The notes beneath the pieces were generated by a model. It was given only the letters and a program-made list of their open reading frames with translations, made no database searches and had not been told where the DNA came from. The position numbers and the translations under genes are program-made. DNA of 64,000 nucleotides from positions 1-64,000 of the IMG/VR virus record IMGVR_UViG_3300038441_000458, one strand, 5' to 3'. Below are positions 52,484-62,300 of this stretch, one piece after another. The first letter of the stretch is position 1. Each line of letters begins with the position of its first letter. The DNA comes from a virus.

Positions 52484-52912
52484 ATGGTGACGATCCTCGA
52501 CGAAGGCGTGATGGACAGCGCGAGACTCCTGCTCGGGGTAACAGCAGAGCAGGTGCCGAACAGCGTCCTCGAGAATCCATTGATCGGAGGAGCCGCAGAG
52601 GCAAGCATCCGCGCATACGTCGAGCCGCCAACGTTCGAGGATCGTCCACCCGCTGAGCAGGCAATGATGGAGAACGCGGTTGCCTACCAGACGGCCGCGA
52701 ACTACCTTGCGACGCAGCGCGGGAGCATGTCGTACACCAGCGAGCAGTTCAGCCAGCAGTACCGGTACACCAGGGAGTCGGTGAACACGGACGGCTGGAT
52801 TGCGGAACTGACCAGGAAGGCGTACGAGGCGATAGCCGGGCTGATCGTGCCACCACCAGCACCCGTCACAACCGGATTCTTCATGCTGGCGAGCGGGCGA
52901 CGCGGGGAGTAA
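52484..52912 (+). CDS. Head-tail connector (gp6/adaptor-like)
   Basis: This gene encodes 142 residues. Helical pattern DSARLLLGVTAEQVPNSVLE, NAVAYQTAANYLATQRGSMS, WIAELTRKAYEAIAGL fits the adaptor family (gp6/gp15-like) that docks on the portal. Order capsid, adaptor, tail supports it. Confidence 0.65.
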   Translation: MVTILDEGVMDSARLLLGVTAEQVPNSVLENPLIGGAAEASIRAYVEPPTFEDRPPAEQAMMENAVAYQTAANYLATQRGSMSYTSEQFSQQYRYTRESVNTDGWIAELTRKAYEAIAGLIVPPPAPVTTGFFMLASGRRGE

Positions 52913-52918
52913 GCAGAC

Positions 52919-53374
52919 ATGGCAGCGGTCACAATGGAGTGGTTCACCAGTGGACCAGCGAACATCGTTGGAGGCGAGACCGGAGGCGAGGCGCATACGC
53001 TCGACTGGATCACGGACACCGTGAAGGTTGCGCTGCTGAACGCCTTGCCGAACAAGGATACTGCTGAGTTTTGGAGCGACATTTCCAGCACGGAAGTGAC
53101 CGGCACCGGATGGGCAGCCGGAGGCGTGGCCCTCACGTCGAAGGCGATCCTGCGAGACAACGCGTCGAACCGCATCGGGCTCGACGCGGCAGACGTGTCC
53201 GTGCCGACCGTGACGGTGACAGGCGTGACACACATCGCCGTCTACAAGGACACCGGCACCGCAGCGACCAGCGCGCTCCTCGGGTTCGGCACGCTGGACG
53301 TGACCAGCGGGAGCAGCGGTGGCACGTTGAGCATCCCCTGGAACACGCTCGGCATCCTCACCTTCACCTCATAG
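52919..53374 (+). CDS. Unknown beta-rich structural protein
   Basis: This gene encodes 151 residues: MEWFTSGPANIVGGETGGEA, DWITDTVKVALLNALPNKDT, TVTVTGVTHIAVYKDTGTAA, ending SIPWNTLGILTFTS. This pattern (short peptide values per step, final strand) is common in phage structural proteins near the connector. Not recognised. Confidence 0.55.
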   Translation: MAAVTMEWFTSGPANIVGGETGGEAHTLDWITDTVKVALLNALPNKDTAEFWSDISSTEVTGTGWAAGGVALTSKAILRDNASNRIGLDAADVSVPTVTVTGVTHIAVYKDTGTAATSALLGFGTLDVTSGSSGGTLSIPWNTLGILTFTS

Positions 53375-53389
53375 AGCCGGAGGCGACCA

Positions 53390-54766
53390 ATGGCTATAGC
53401 GGTCGTTGGCACGCCATACAAGGCGCAGAACGCCAGCGCAGACCCGCAGGTATTCAGCGGCATCCCAGCCACCACCGCAGGCAATGCGCTGGTGGCTGCG
53501 TTTTCGATGCGCATCGGCGCGAGCGGTAGCGTCGCCTCCGTCACGGACAGCGCAGGAAACACGTGGGTCCACCAGACCGCAGGATTCGTCAGCGGTTCCA
53601 ACAATCGCGCCGAAATATGGACGTGCGCGAACGCGGCGAGCATCACCAGCCTGACCGCAGACCTGACCGGAGCCTACGCCGTCTCGCTCATCCTCTACGA
53701 AATCAGCGGAGCCGACCCGGCCGCGTTGGTGGACACGAAGACCACAACCGGAGCGACCAGCAGCGACGCAGTGAGCGACACCGCGTGGGGCATCGGCACG
53801 CTTACGCCAACCGCAGGCGGCAACTACGTCCTGATCCACGTCGTCTCGACCTCCAACACGCTCAGCGTCACCACCTGGACACCGCCAGCCGGATACAGCA
53901 CCGGAGGACACACCAGCGGCACGGCAACCTTGCAGATGCAGGGCAGCGTCTACCAGGCGGTGACGGCCGCGAGCGGTTCCTACGGTGGGAGCGTGACGAC
54001 GAATCGCGCGACCACGAACGGCTACGCGGCGGTGGCGATCACGGAGTTGGCAGGCGGCGCGACCGGGCTCACGATCACCGCGAGCAACGCAGGCGACACC
54101 ACCACCGCAGGCCAGGCGGCGACCTTCACCGGAGGACTGACGGCGAGCGCGAGCAACGCAGGAAACACCGTTGCAGCCGGACAACCCGCGACCTTCACCA
54201 CCACCAGTGGATTGACGATCACCGCGAGCAACGCAGGCAACACGACCGCGAGCGGCCAGGCGGCAACGCTCCGAGGCGGGTTCACGGCCGTTGCAGGAGG
54301 CGCAGGCAACACCACAGCCGCAGGACAACCCGCAACGCTGCGCGGAGGATTCACGGCCGCAGCCGGGAACGCAGGGAACGTCACCGCAGCCGGTCAGCCA
54401 GCGACGCTCCGAGGAGGATTCACGGCGACCGCGACCGCAGGCAACGCGACCGCGAGCGGTTGGCCCGCGACCTTCACCAGCGGCGAATTGATCCCCGTCG
54501 TTCCGGTCAAGAGCGCGACCAGGATCAGGCGACCGCAGCCGACCGCGACCAGGACGCAGCGAGCCCTGCCAACGGCGACCAGGACACCACGCGAGACACC
54601 GGTAGCCCTCACCCGCGTCCAATGGGACAGAGGTGCCCAGGCAACGCGCGTTGCCCGCGAACACCCGATTACACTGGAACGCATCGAGCGACCAGGACCA
54701 GTAGCGGCGACCAGGATCGAGCGCGAACCACCCGTCGCCCTCACCAGGACACTGAAGGAGGACTAG
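53390..54766 (+). CDS. Repeat-containing decoration or fibre protein
   Basis: This gene encodes 458 residues. The N-terminal 215 residues are beta-sandwich-like (NALVAAFSMRIGASGSVASV, YSTGGHTSGTATLQMQGSVY), resembling surface-exposed phage or adhesin domains. Six repeats of about 23-25 residues follow (core NAGNTTAAGQPATLRGGFTA), then an Arg/Thr/Pro-rich tail (TATRTQRALPTATRTPRE). It probably decorates the virion. The repeats are near-identical at DNA level in part. Confidence 0.55.
   Translation: MAIAVVGTPYKAQNASADPQVFSGIPATTAGNALVAAFSMRIGASGSVASVTDSAGNTWVHQTAGFVSGSNNRAEIWTCANAASITSLTADLTGAYAVSLILYEISGADPAALVDTKTTTGATSSDAVSDTAWGIGTLTPTAGGNYVLIHVVSTSNTLSVTTWTPPAGYSTGGHTSGTATLQMQGSVYQAVTAASGSYGGSVTTNRATTNGYAAVAITELAGGATGLTITASNAGDTTTAGQAATFTGGLTASASNAGNTVAAGQPATFTTTSGLTITASNAGNTTASGQAATLRGGFTAVAGGAGNTTAAGQPATLRGGFTAAAGNAGNVTAAGQPATLRGGFTATATAGNATASGWPATFTSGELIPVVPVKSATRIRRPQPTATRTQRALPTATRTPRETPVALTRVQWDRGAQATRVAREHPITLERIERPGPVAATRIEREPPVALTRTLKED
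54061..54490 (+). repeat. Six in-gene repeats of about 70 nt
   Basis: Codes for six units with the core AGNxTAxGQPATxRGG; units 4 and 5 are closest (shared ACCGCAGCCGGxCAGCCxGCGACG-type runs). The variation in unit number between related phages would be expected. Confidence 0.75.
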
Positions 54767-54767
54767 C

Positions 54768-55172
54768 ATGGCAGAAGTGATACGCGGCGACACGACGATG
54801 TGGGACATTGCGATTGTGGGCGCAGACGACTTGCCACTGAACCTAACCGGGTGCTCGGTGTGGGTCACGGTGAAGACCAGCGCAGACCAGCCAGACAGCG
54901 AGGCGTTGTACCAGCACACGTTGACGGTCAGCGGCGCAGGAGCGACCACACACACGGACGGGCTCTCGGTTGGCACCGGAGGCGTGACCGCAGGGATCGT
55001 GGTCGAGGAGTTGACACCAGCAGAGAGCGCGCTGTTCGCCACCGGCGACTACGTGTACGACATTCAGGTGATGCTGGCGAACGGCCGCATCTACACACCG
55101 GTTCTCGGCGGCGAGGAGACCGTTGTAGCCGACCTGACCAGGGACATAACGAAACCTGAGGTGATCCCATGA
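54768..55172 (+). CDS. Neck/baseplate-type Ig-like protein
   Basis: This gene encodes 134 residues with GAAGGAGGACTAGC upstream. RGDTTMWDIAIVGADDLPLN, LTGCSVWVTVKTSADQPDSE, GDYVYDIQVMLANGRIYTPV is the fold pattern of BppU-N-like/neck immunoglobulin-type phage proteins. Function in head-tail joining or fibre attachment is inferred. Confidence 0.55.
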   Translation: MAEVIRGDTTMWDIAIVGADDLPLNLTGCSVWVTVKTSADQPDSEALYQHTLTVSGAGATTHTDGLSVGTGGVTAGIVVEELTPAESALFATGDYVYDIQVMLANGRIYTPVLGGEETVVADLTRDITKPEVIP

Positions 55173-55402
55173 TCCGCATCGCGAAGATGACCGGCCGCAG
55201 GACCACCCTTCAGGCGACCCGCGAGGAGTGGGAGGAGACGCTGAAGACCATGAAGCGGAAGGGCAGCACGGAGGACCGGCAACGCGCGATACGCCAGGAC
55301 GATGCGATAGCGAAGGCGATTGCAGGCGCGAACCGCGTGATCCGGGTGACGCTCACGGCAGAGGACGCGAAGAACCTCCTCGACCAGCACGAAGGGCAGT
55401 GA
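55169..55402 (+). CDS. Small helical protein, structural module
   Basis: This gene encodes 77 residues, start overlapping the previous stop. Charged helices (TREEWEETLKTMKRKGSTED, RQRAIRQDDAIAKAIAGANR). No motif. Confidence 0.45.
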   Translation: MIRIAKMTGRRTTLQATREEWEETLKTMKRKGSTEDRQRAIRQDDAIAKAIAGANRVIRVTLTAEDAKNLLDQHEGQ

Positions 55403-55404
55403 CC

Positions 55405-56061
55405 ATGTGGACAGGGACGATAGCAACCGCGAGGAGCCGGGCGACCGCGTTCCTTGCGGCGACCGCGAGCGTGGAGCGGAAGGTTGACGATCTGTGGGTC
55501 GAAGTGGCCGCAGCGTTGCCGTGTGCCGTCGAGAACCAGAACGCAGGGAGCAACCTGCCAGGCGAGCCCATCAATCGCCAGATCACGGAGACGTTGGCGT
55601 GGAAGGTGAGCTTCGCCTACGGCGCAGACGTGCGCACCGGCGACCGGATTCAGGTGGCAGGCGGAGACGGCGAGCAGGCGTTCCCGGTCATGATCGTCGG
55701 GAAGCAGATTGCCGAGAGCATGGCCGTGTTGGCGCAGGTGATCGCGACAGCAGAGGACAGCGCTGTGGAGCGGTACACCATCACGTTGGAGCGATGGAAC
55801 GATGCGACAGAGAGCAACGACGTTTCCGGTCCGTACACGATTCAGGCCGTTCTTCAGTGGGGAAGCAACAGCACCACAGTCGAGGAGAACGGAGGCGAAG
55901 CGGCGATACGCACTGGCACGATGTTCTTTGGCACCACGGAAGACGTGCAGGCGGGCGACTGGATCATGGGATTGCCGTGGGGATACGGGCGGGTGACGGC
56001 CGTGTTCCAGCCAGTCGGGAGCAGGCGAGACGTGCAGTTCCGCCTGACGACGGGAGCGTAG
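55405..56061 (+). CDS. Head closure/stopper-like protein
   Basis: This gene encodes 218 residues. GADVRTGDRIQVAGGDGEQA is the barrel turn shared by head-tail stopper/closure proteins, and a second module QAGDWIMGLPWGYGRVTAVF may be a duplicate. GAAGGGCAGTGACC precedes its ATG, a weak copy of the early leader element in a late gene. Position between adaptor and tail completion fits. Confidence 0.55.
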   Translation: MWTGTIATARSRATAFLAATASVERKVDDLWVEVAAALPCAVENQNAGSNLPGEPINRQITETLAWKVSFAYGADVRTGDRIQVAGGDGEQAFPVMIVGKQIAESMAVLAQVIATAEDSAVERYTITLERWNDATESNDVSGPYTIQAVLQWGSNSTTVEENGGEAAIRTGTMFFGTTEDVQAGDWIMGLPWGYGRVTAVFQPVGSRRDVQFRLTTGA

Positions 56062-56062
56062 C

Positions 56063-56479
56063 ATGGCACGGCGACAGACCACCGGGCACGCCAGGACCAC
56101 CGGCAAGGGATTCACCGCGAGCGGCATGGGCATGAGCCTGAAGTGGCGGGTGAGCCCGACCACCATGGCGTCGTCCTACGCAGGGTGGTGGCAGTACACC
56201 AGGCTGCGACTCTCGACCGCGTTGCGCCAGGTGGGCGACCAGGCGGTGGTGTTCATGCGCATGGCCCATCCGTGGACGAACCGCACCGGCGACGCCGAAG
56301 CGGGATTGCGGGCGGAGGTGAGCGACAACGGCAACACCCTCACGCTGGTCCTGTCGCACAGCGTGTACTACGGCGTGTACCTCGAAAACCGATGGGGCGG
56401 GAAGTGGGGCGTGTTGCCAATGACCGTCGAGCGGTTTGCCAACCAGGCAATGACGGCGATGCAAGGAGTGTTGACCTGA
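56063..56479 (+). CDS. Tail completion/neck protein (HK97 gp10-like)
   Basis: This gene encodes 138 residues. ALRQVGDQAVVFMRMAHPWT, TGDAEAGLRAEVSDNG and TLVLSHSVYYGVYLENRWGG match the gp10/Gp22-like neck family (HPW...R, S..YG..LE). It helps join the tail to the head. Basic N-terminus. Confidence 0.72.
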   Translation: MARRQTTGHARTTGKGFTASGMGMSLKWRVSPTTMASSYAGWWQYTRLRLSTALRQVGDQAVVFMRMAHPWTNRTGDAEAGLRAEVSDNGNTLTLVLSHSVYYGVYLENRWGGKWGVLPMTVERFANQAMTAMQGVLT

Positions 56480-56949
56480 TGGGCACGGATATTCTGACAG
56501 GAATCAAGAACCTGATCGAGGCGAGACCGGAGGCAATGGCACTGTTGCCAGGACTGGTCTGGACACGGTCGATCAAGCCGAATGCGCCAGGCGAGACGAA
56601 CACGCCAGGCGCGACACCGGAGGCGTTCCTGAACGGACGCATCCAGGTGTGCGCCAGCATCCAGCCATCGGCAGGATCGCAGGCGCAATTGGCCGGTCCG
56701 AAGAATGCCTACTGGATCACCCCGGAGATTGTGGTGCGGTGTATGCCGCACGCGAGCGAGAAGCTGAAGGCGGAGTACGCCTGCATCGAGATTATGAAGG
56801 CGCTCGACGATCAGGTGATTACCGGGCTCAGCGGCGAAGGATTGTGCCTCTCGCTGGCGGGACACATCGGCCCGTTTGACGACCCGATTATTGAGCCAGC
56901 GGTGCTATACATGGTGAGAGTCCAGGTTGATAGCATTTGGAAAACGTAG
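56479..56949 (+). CDS. Tail terminator-like protein
   Basis: This gene encodes 156 residues, ATG overlapping the previous stop. TGIKNLIEARPEAMALLPGL, NAYWITPEIVVRCMPHASEK and AVLYMVRVQVDSIWKT fit the alpha/beta tail-terminator (gpU-like) pattern; position just before tube genes supports it. Confidence 0.6.
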   Translation: MGTDILTGIKNLIEARPEAMALLPGLVWTRSIKPNAPGETNTPGATPEAFLNGRIQVCASIQPSAGSQAQLAGPKNAYWITPEIVVRCMPHASEKLKAEYACIEIMKALDDQVITGLSGEGLCLSLAGHIGPFDDPIIEPAVLYMVRVQVDSIWKT

Positions 56950-56967
56950 CCACAGAGGAGGACCAGC

Positions 56968-57171
56968 ATGGCAAAGGACCTGACGAAGACCGAAGCGGAT
57001 AAGGTGCTTGCGGAGTTGAAGGAGACCGGCACGGTGCCAACCGGGTACGCCGTTGACTGGTTCGCCAACCCGGTCGTGTCCCGCGTCGAGACCATGGCCG
57101 TTGCGCCAGATGCCGAGCCACCGATGAACACCACCGTTGAGGTCAAGACCGATGAAGCGCCAGCCACTTGA
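56968..57171 (+). CDS. Small tail-module protein
   Basis: This gene encodes 67 residues with AGAGGAGGACCAGC upstream, among the best SDs here. Helical start (KDLTKTEADKVLAELKETGT), acidic disordered end. Overlaps the next gene by 20 nt. Unknown. Confidence 0.5.
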   Translation: MAKDLTKTEADKVLAELKETGTVPTGYAVDWFANPVVSRVETMAVAPDAEPPMNTTVEVKTDEAPAT

Positions 57172-57736
57172 ACCAGACCTTCCATCGTGGGCGAATAGCG
57201 GCAAGCCGTTGTTCGCAGAGCCGGACATGCCGGAGCCACCGAAGGGACACGTCTGGGTAGAGTGGGTTGGCGAGGTGAGCCCGCTCGACAACCCGGTTGT
57301 CGAGTACAAGCTGGTGACGAACCAGCTTGACGCCGAAACCGCAGACATACTCCGCTCGATTGCACAGCACCGGGTGGCGCGGGTCGAAGGATTCAGTTGG
57401 CGCTCACTGCACACCGGGAACGGGCTCGGGGAAATCAACCACCTGCAAGAGCCAATCATCGTGTGGGGACCCAACGGCAGAGCCAGGCCAGGCGAAATCG
57501 GAAGCTATATCCAGGCGGTCAAGTTCGCCGACGCAGACAAGATCAAGAGCACGGAAGTTGCCCATCAATTCCGCATTTGGTGGGAGCGCGACGGACTAGC
57601 GGCGATGAACTTCTCGCTCCCCTCGCAGACCATCCTTCTTGGGAAGGAAGAACTGTTCGAGGACCTGACGAGTTTCAGGAGGGCGATGGGCTGGAACGTG
57701 AACCAGCAGCGCGCGAGCGGCGAGTTCATTCGGTAA
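57152..57736 (+). CDS. Unknown tail-module protein
   Basis: This gene encodes 194 residues. GKPLFAEPDMPEPPKGHVWV and VEWVGEVSPLDNPVVEYKLV, then INHLQEPIIVWGPNGRARPG and KIKSTEVAHQFRIWWERDGL. Not recognised; its place between terminator and tube suggests a structural or assembly role. Confidence 0.5.
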   Translation: MKRQPLEPDLPSWANSGKPLFAEPDMPEPPKGHVWVEWVGEVSPLDNPVVEYKLVTNQLDAETADILRSIAQHRVARVEGFSWRSLHTGNGLGEINHLQEPIIVWGPNGRARPGEIGSYIQAVKFADADKIKSTEVAHQFRIWWERDGLAAMNFSLPSQTILLGKEELFEDLTSFRRAMGWNVNQQRASGEFIR

Positions 57737-57823
57737 ACGAATGGTGAACCACGGCAGGCACGTAGCCTGTCGGATCACAGCAGAGACCAGACGGGCGCGT
57801 GATTCGCCCTAAGGAGCAGCACA
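57737..57823 (+). other. Leader of the tail-tube gene
   Basis: Contains the hairpin GGCAGGC-ACGTA-GCCTGTC (57754-57772), a second short stem GGGCG/CGCCC, and the SD AAGGAGC. No promoter of the TTGACA family is visible. Confidence 0.5.
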
Positions 57824-58354
57824 ATGCCATACGGTGAGATTCCTCGCGGCCTAGCCGACCTGAAGGTGTACCCGATTACGGGCGTCTCCACGGTCGGCAC
57901 TTCTGTTGACGTGCCAGGCGCACGCAGCCTCGCGTTCAACATCGACAGCACCAGCGATGAACTGGAAGGCGACAACCAGATCATCGCGAAGGCACCAGGC
58001 TCCAAGTCCATGACCGGCTCGATGGAGTTCGGCCGCATCAACCTTGCGGCGCTGGCCGTGATCTTCGGCGGCACGGTGGGCACGACCGGCACGACCCCAT
58101 CCCAGATATCGTCCCTCGATCACGACTCCGCGACCACGTTCCGGTTCTTCCAGATCGTCGGGCAGGCACCCGATGCGGAGAGTTCCACCAGCGCCTACCG
58201 CGTCACGATCTACAAGGCGAGCGCGACCGCAGGCCTCGACGAAACACTCGAGACCGGCGCATGGAACACGCCAGGCGTGAACTTCGACGGCATCGCCATT
58301 GGCGGGAACCTGCTGAAGCGCCAGCAGTACGAGACGCAGATCGCTATCGTCTAA
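57824..58354 (+). CDS. Major tail tube protein
   Basis: This gene encodes 176 residues. VYPITGVSTVGTSVDVPGAR, ELEGDNQIIAKAPGSKSMTG and SMEFGRINLAALAVIFGGTV followed by VNFDGIAIGGNLLKRQQYET fit siphophage tube subunits, which stack as hexamers along the tail. Own leader, followed by a strong hairpin, and upstream of chaperone and tape measure. Confidence 0.75.
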   Translation: MPYGEIPRGLADLKVYPITGVSTVGTSVDVPGARSLAFNIDSTSDELEGDNQIIAKAPGSKSMTGSMEFGRINLAALAVIFGGTVGTTGTTPSQISSLDHDSATTFRFFQIVGQAPDAESSTSAYRVTIYKASATAGLDETLETGAWNTPGVNFDGIAIGGNLLKRQQYETQIAIV

Positions 58355-58405
58355 GCCACTCAGTTGGCCCAGGACGCGCGAAACGTCGGCGCATGACCCA
58401 ATACA

Positions 58406-58434
58406 CCGCTGCGGAGCGAACGGCTCCGCAGCGG
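58406..58434 (+). terminator. Hairpin after tail-tube gene
   Basis: Perfect 12-bp stem CCGCTGCGGAGC/GCTCCGCAGCGG, loop GAACG, followed by CCCCCTCAAC. Probably an attenuator that keeps chaperone and tape measure below tube levels. Confidence 0.75.
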
Positions 58435-58467
58435 CCCCCTCAACGATCCACACAAAGGAACAATTCA

Positions 58468-59073
58468 ATGGCAACGCGAACTCCAACGAAGTTCACCCGC
58501 GAGGCGGCACAGCGGCGGCGCGTGAAGCAGGACGAAGGATTCGAGTTCATCCTGGAAAACACGCTCGACGAAGACGGCAACCCGTTCAGCGTCCGAGCCC
58601 GGATTCCCAGCCCGCACAACCCGGACGATCTGATGCGGGCACCAGCCGACCTGCAGCGGTACATCTTTGACGTGATGAGCAAGGCGGAGAAGGCTGGACC
58701 GGAGGCGATGAACGCGCCAGGCATTGACCCGGACGACTTTGAAGCGAACATCGAGAAGATTAACGAAGCGGAAGACGCGATCCGGTTCTACATCGTCATG
58801 GGATTCGTGGAACCGCGAGCGTACAGCACGGTCGAGGAGGCGGAGGAGCAGGGCGGCATCTGGTGGAAGGACGTTGAGTACTTCGACCGGGTAGCGTTCG
58901 TGGCGCACTGCACCAGCCAGACGAAGGCGGTGGCCGCTGCGGTGAAACCGTTTCGTGCAGGACAGGATGGAGTTGTACACAATCCACCTGCTGGCAAAGA
59001 CGTATCCGGGGATGGGCGGTCCAAGCGAAATCGCCGGACTGCGACCGTTCTTGCGAACGAAGCACCTGCCTAA
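58468..59073 (+). CDS. Tail assembly chaperone, upstream frame (G)
   Basis: This gene encodes 201 residues with CAAAGGAAC upstream. Acidic helical domain (FEANIEKINEAEDAIRFYIV) and WWKDVEYFDRVAFVAHCTSQ, as in G-type chaperones before tape measures. A shift of +1 at TTT-C (58951-58954) would join it to the second frame, skipping its last 40 residues. It binds the tape measure during tail assembly. Confidence 0.72.
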   Translation: MATRTPTKFTREAAQRRRVKQDEGFEFILENTLDEDGNPFSVRARIPSPHNPDDLMRAPADLQRYIFDVMSKAEKAGPEAMNAPGIDPDDFEANIEKINEAEDAIRFYIVMGFVEPRAYSTVEEAEEQGGIWWKDVEYFDRVAFVAHCTSQTKAVAAAVKPFRAGQDGVVHNPPAGKDVSGDGRSKRNRRTATVLANEAPA

Positions 59074-59392
59074 CGACTTCATCGAGTTGATTTGCCGCGA
59101 CTACGACCGGGCGTGCATGTGGCACGGACGGTGGGCAGAGGCGAGAGACGACGCGACGAAGACCGTCAATGCACCACGGAGGAGTAAGAACTCTCCACCG
59201 CAGATGCAAGTCAAGAAATACACCACCCTCTCAGACGTTTTGGCACTCGGAACAGAGAAGGAGCCGGAGCCGGGAGCGGAGCCCGCGACACCGAAACCAC
59301 CGAAGCTCACGAAAGCAGAACGCAAGGCGAAGGAACTCCTCAGCAACCCGGACGCCATGAACGACTTTATTCAGGGAATTGTGACGGGATAG
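58955..59392 (+). CDS. Tail assembly chaperone, frameshifted extension (T)
   Basis: This gene encodes up to 145 residues in the +1 frame, opening directly after a TGA at 58942. The only nearby start, GTG 58955, has no SD, so expression by +1 frameshift at CCG-TTT-CGT (tRNA-Phe sliding UUU to UUC) is likely, giving a GT fusion of about 308 residues. A -2 shift would reach the same frame. The end is Pro/Lys-rich (TPKPPKLTKAERKAKELLSN). Confidence 0.68.
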   Translation: MQDRMELYTIHLLAKTYPGMGGPSEIAGLRPFLRTKHLPNDFIELICRDYDRACMWHGRWAEARDDATKTVNAPRRSKNSPPQMQVKKYTTLSDVLALGTEKEPEPGAEPATPKPPKLTKAERKAKELLSNPDAMNDFIQGIVTG

Positions 59393-59396
59393 CACC

Positions 59397-62300
59397 ATGG
59401 CAGGCATTCGCTCCGCATCCGGCGACATCAACATCAACGTGGCCCAGGCGGCAGCGGCCGTCTCCCAATTGCAGGGAGGACTGGTCGGGCTCGGGAACAC
59501 ACAGATCGGTGCGCCGAATGCGGGCGGATTCAACAGTGCCATGACGAACGCGCAGAACGTGACGCGAGGATTCGGCGACCAGGTGATGGGACTCGAGCGC
59601 GAGTTGAACGTCGCCGGAGCCGGACTCATCGGGTTCGGCGGCGTGATCACCGGCGCGTTCGTTCTCGGCGGCAAGAGCGCGGCAGACTTCGAGGAGCAGA
59701 TGAGCGGGCTCGAAGCGATCATGGGCTCTGAGCAGTGGGGATCGTTCGGCGGCGAGATGCGCGACCTTGCGTTGACGCTCGGCAAGGAGACGTCGTTCGG
59801 CGCAAACGATGCAGCGCTGGCGATCACGGAATTGAGCAAGGCGGGCATCAGCGCTGAGAACATTATGAACGGCGCAGCGGAAGGCGTCGTCCTGTTGGCA
59901 GAGGCGAGCGGCACGGACCTGGTGACGGCCGCAGGAATCGCCAGTGTGGCGATGAACCAGTTCGGACTCGCTGGCGAGGACATGGGGCGGATTGCCGACA
60001 TTCTCACGAACGGTGCGAACAAATCCAGCGCGAGCGTCGAGAGTTTGGGGCAGGGACTCACCTACGTTGGTGCGACCGCGAACACGCTCGGCATCCCGTT
60101 GGAGGACACGATTGCAGCCCTGTCGGCCCTGACCGATAGAGGACTCGACGCCAGCACCGCAGGCACCAGCCTGAACCACGCACTGACCAGCATCATCAAT
60201 CCGACCGGCCAGGCGAAGACCGCCATGGACGAACTCGGGCTGAGCATGGGCCAGGCGAACTCGCTCATCAACGAAGACGGGTCATTCAAGAGCCTGACCG
60301 AGATTATCGAAAACGTCGACGCGGCGACGAAGGACCTGACCGAGACCGAACGCCAGCGGTACATCGACCAGATATTCGGCATCCAGGGCGGGCGGGCGAT
60401 CAACGCCTTGCTGGACACGCAGAGCGAGGCATCGAAGGAGGCTGGTAAAAGCTGGCAGGACTACATGGATGCGATCTATGAGACCGGCACAGCGCAGGAG
60501 CAGGCAAAGGTTCGGATGGACAACCTGAAAGGCTCCATCGAGGAGTTGAAGGGCACCATCGAAGTTATCGCGATTGAAGTCATGAGCAGGCTCCTTCCGG
60601 CACTGAAGGCGATGACAGACTTCCTCGGCGCGGCACTCGGCGTCTTCCTCGACCTTCCGGCACCGATCCAGACCACCATCGCGGCGCTGGTCGGGTTGAC
60701 CGGCGCGAGCAGCCTCCTCCTCGGCGCGTTCCTACTGGCGTTGCCGAAGATGGTGGAGTTCAGCCGAGCCCTTCGCATCCTTGCGGCCCAGGGAGGGCTG
60801 TTGGGCGCGTTCGGCAAGAGCGCGGCAGGACTGGCCCGGTTCGTGCGCATCGGCATGTTGGCGCTCACCGGATTCGGACTTGCGGCCGTCGCCTTCTACG
60901 CGGTGTACAAGACGAACCTGTTCGGCATCGGCGACATAACCAGGGACTTCGTTGACGGGTTTACGGCGAGTTGGAACACGCTGCGCGCCAACGGCATGAA
61001 CCCGGTCAGCGCAGGACTGCACAGCATCGAGCGCGCGTTGCTCACGGTGTCCCTGCGAGGAGGAGCGGTTGGCAAGGCGGCGAAGCGGCTGAGCGCAGGA
61101 TTCCGGGACGTTGCGAACGCAGCCGACTGGGTTGGCGACACCTTCGGGACGATCTGGCGCACCGGCGAGATTGTGCAGGGAACGTTCGACTTCCTTCCAG
61201 GACCGTTGGAGGACGTGGCGCACGGATTCGCGCTGGTGTTCGACTCGGTTGGCGACCTGACCAGGGCATTCCAGGCGGGAGGATTGAGAGGCGCGCTGGC
61301 GGCGCTGCCAGGCGAGTTCAGCATCATCAAGACCGGATTGCAGGAAATGGCATCCGGCCTGCTGGAAGGCGCAAAGATCGCCGCAGGCTGGATTCTGGAC
61401 GTTGGCGCGCCAGCGGTTGCGGGATGGATTGCCGACCACGCAGGAGACGCATGGGAGGCGATCAAGACAGCCGCAGGTTGGGCGCTGGAAATGGCCGGCA
61501 ACCTCGGAGCGTGGGCGCTGGACACGGCGGCACCGGCAATCGGCGGCTGGATCGCGACGGCCGCAGGCAACGTCTGGGAAGCGATCAAGACCGCAGCCGG
61601 ATGGGCATGGGGAGGACTCGCCAACCTCGGCTCGTGGATCATGAACACCGCAGCACCGAAGGTTGCTGGCTGGATCAAGACGGCGGCGAGCGGCGCGTGG
61701 GATGCGATCAAGACGGCCGCAGGCTGGTCCGGCACGATGCTGGCGAACCTCGGAAGCTGGCTGCTGAACACGGCCGCACCGAAGGTGACAGGATGGATCG
61801 CAACCGCAGCGGGCGGCGTTTGGGAAGCGCTGAAGACGATTACCGGTTGGACCTTCGACCTGTGGGTGAACGCAGGCGATTGGGCGATGAACACCACAGA
61901 GCCAGACATGATTACCGGCTGGCTCTCGGACACCGCAGGCGATACGTGGGAGGCGCTGAAGACCGCGACCGGCTGGAACTTCGACGGCACGGTGCCACTC
62001 GGAGCGTTGACCGTCACGGTGGACAGCATCGACTGGTCAGACCTGAGCACGAAGCTGGTCAGCGGCGTGCAGGCGGTGTTCGAGGGAGCGTTCAACCTCG
62101 GCGAGGGCGTCGGATCGTTGCCAGACTTCGCAGCCGACATCATGGAGTGGGTAGCCAGGGAGATTGACGACGTTGAGTGGGACGAAGTCGGCAAGGCGGT
62201 GCCGAAGCTGTTCGCCGCAGGAGTGGTCGGCGCATTCGCCGCATTGACGGCGATCCCAGGACTCGCGATTGCGTTCGGCGCAGGCGTCTTCCAGGGACTT

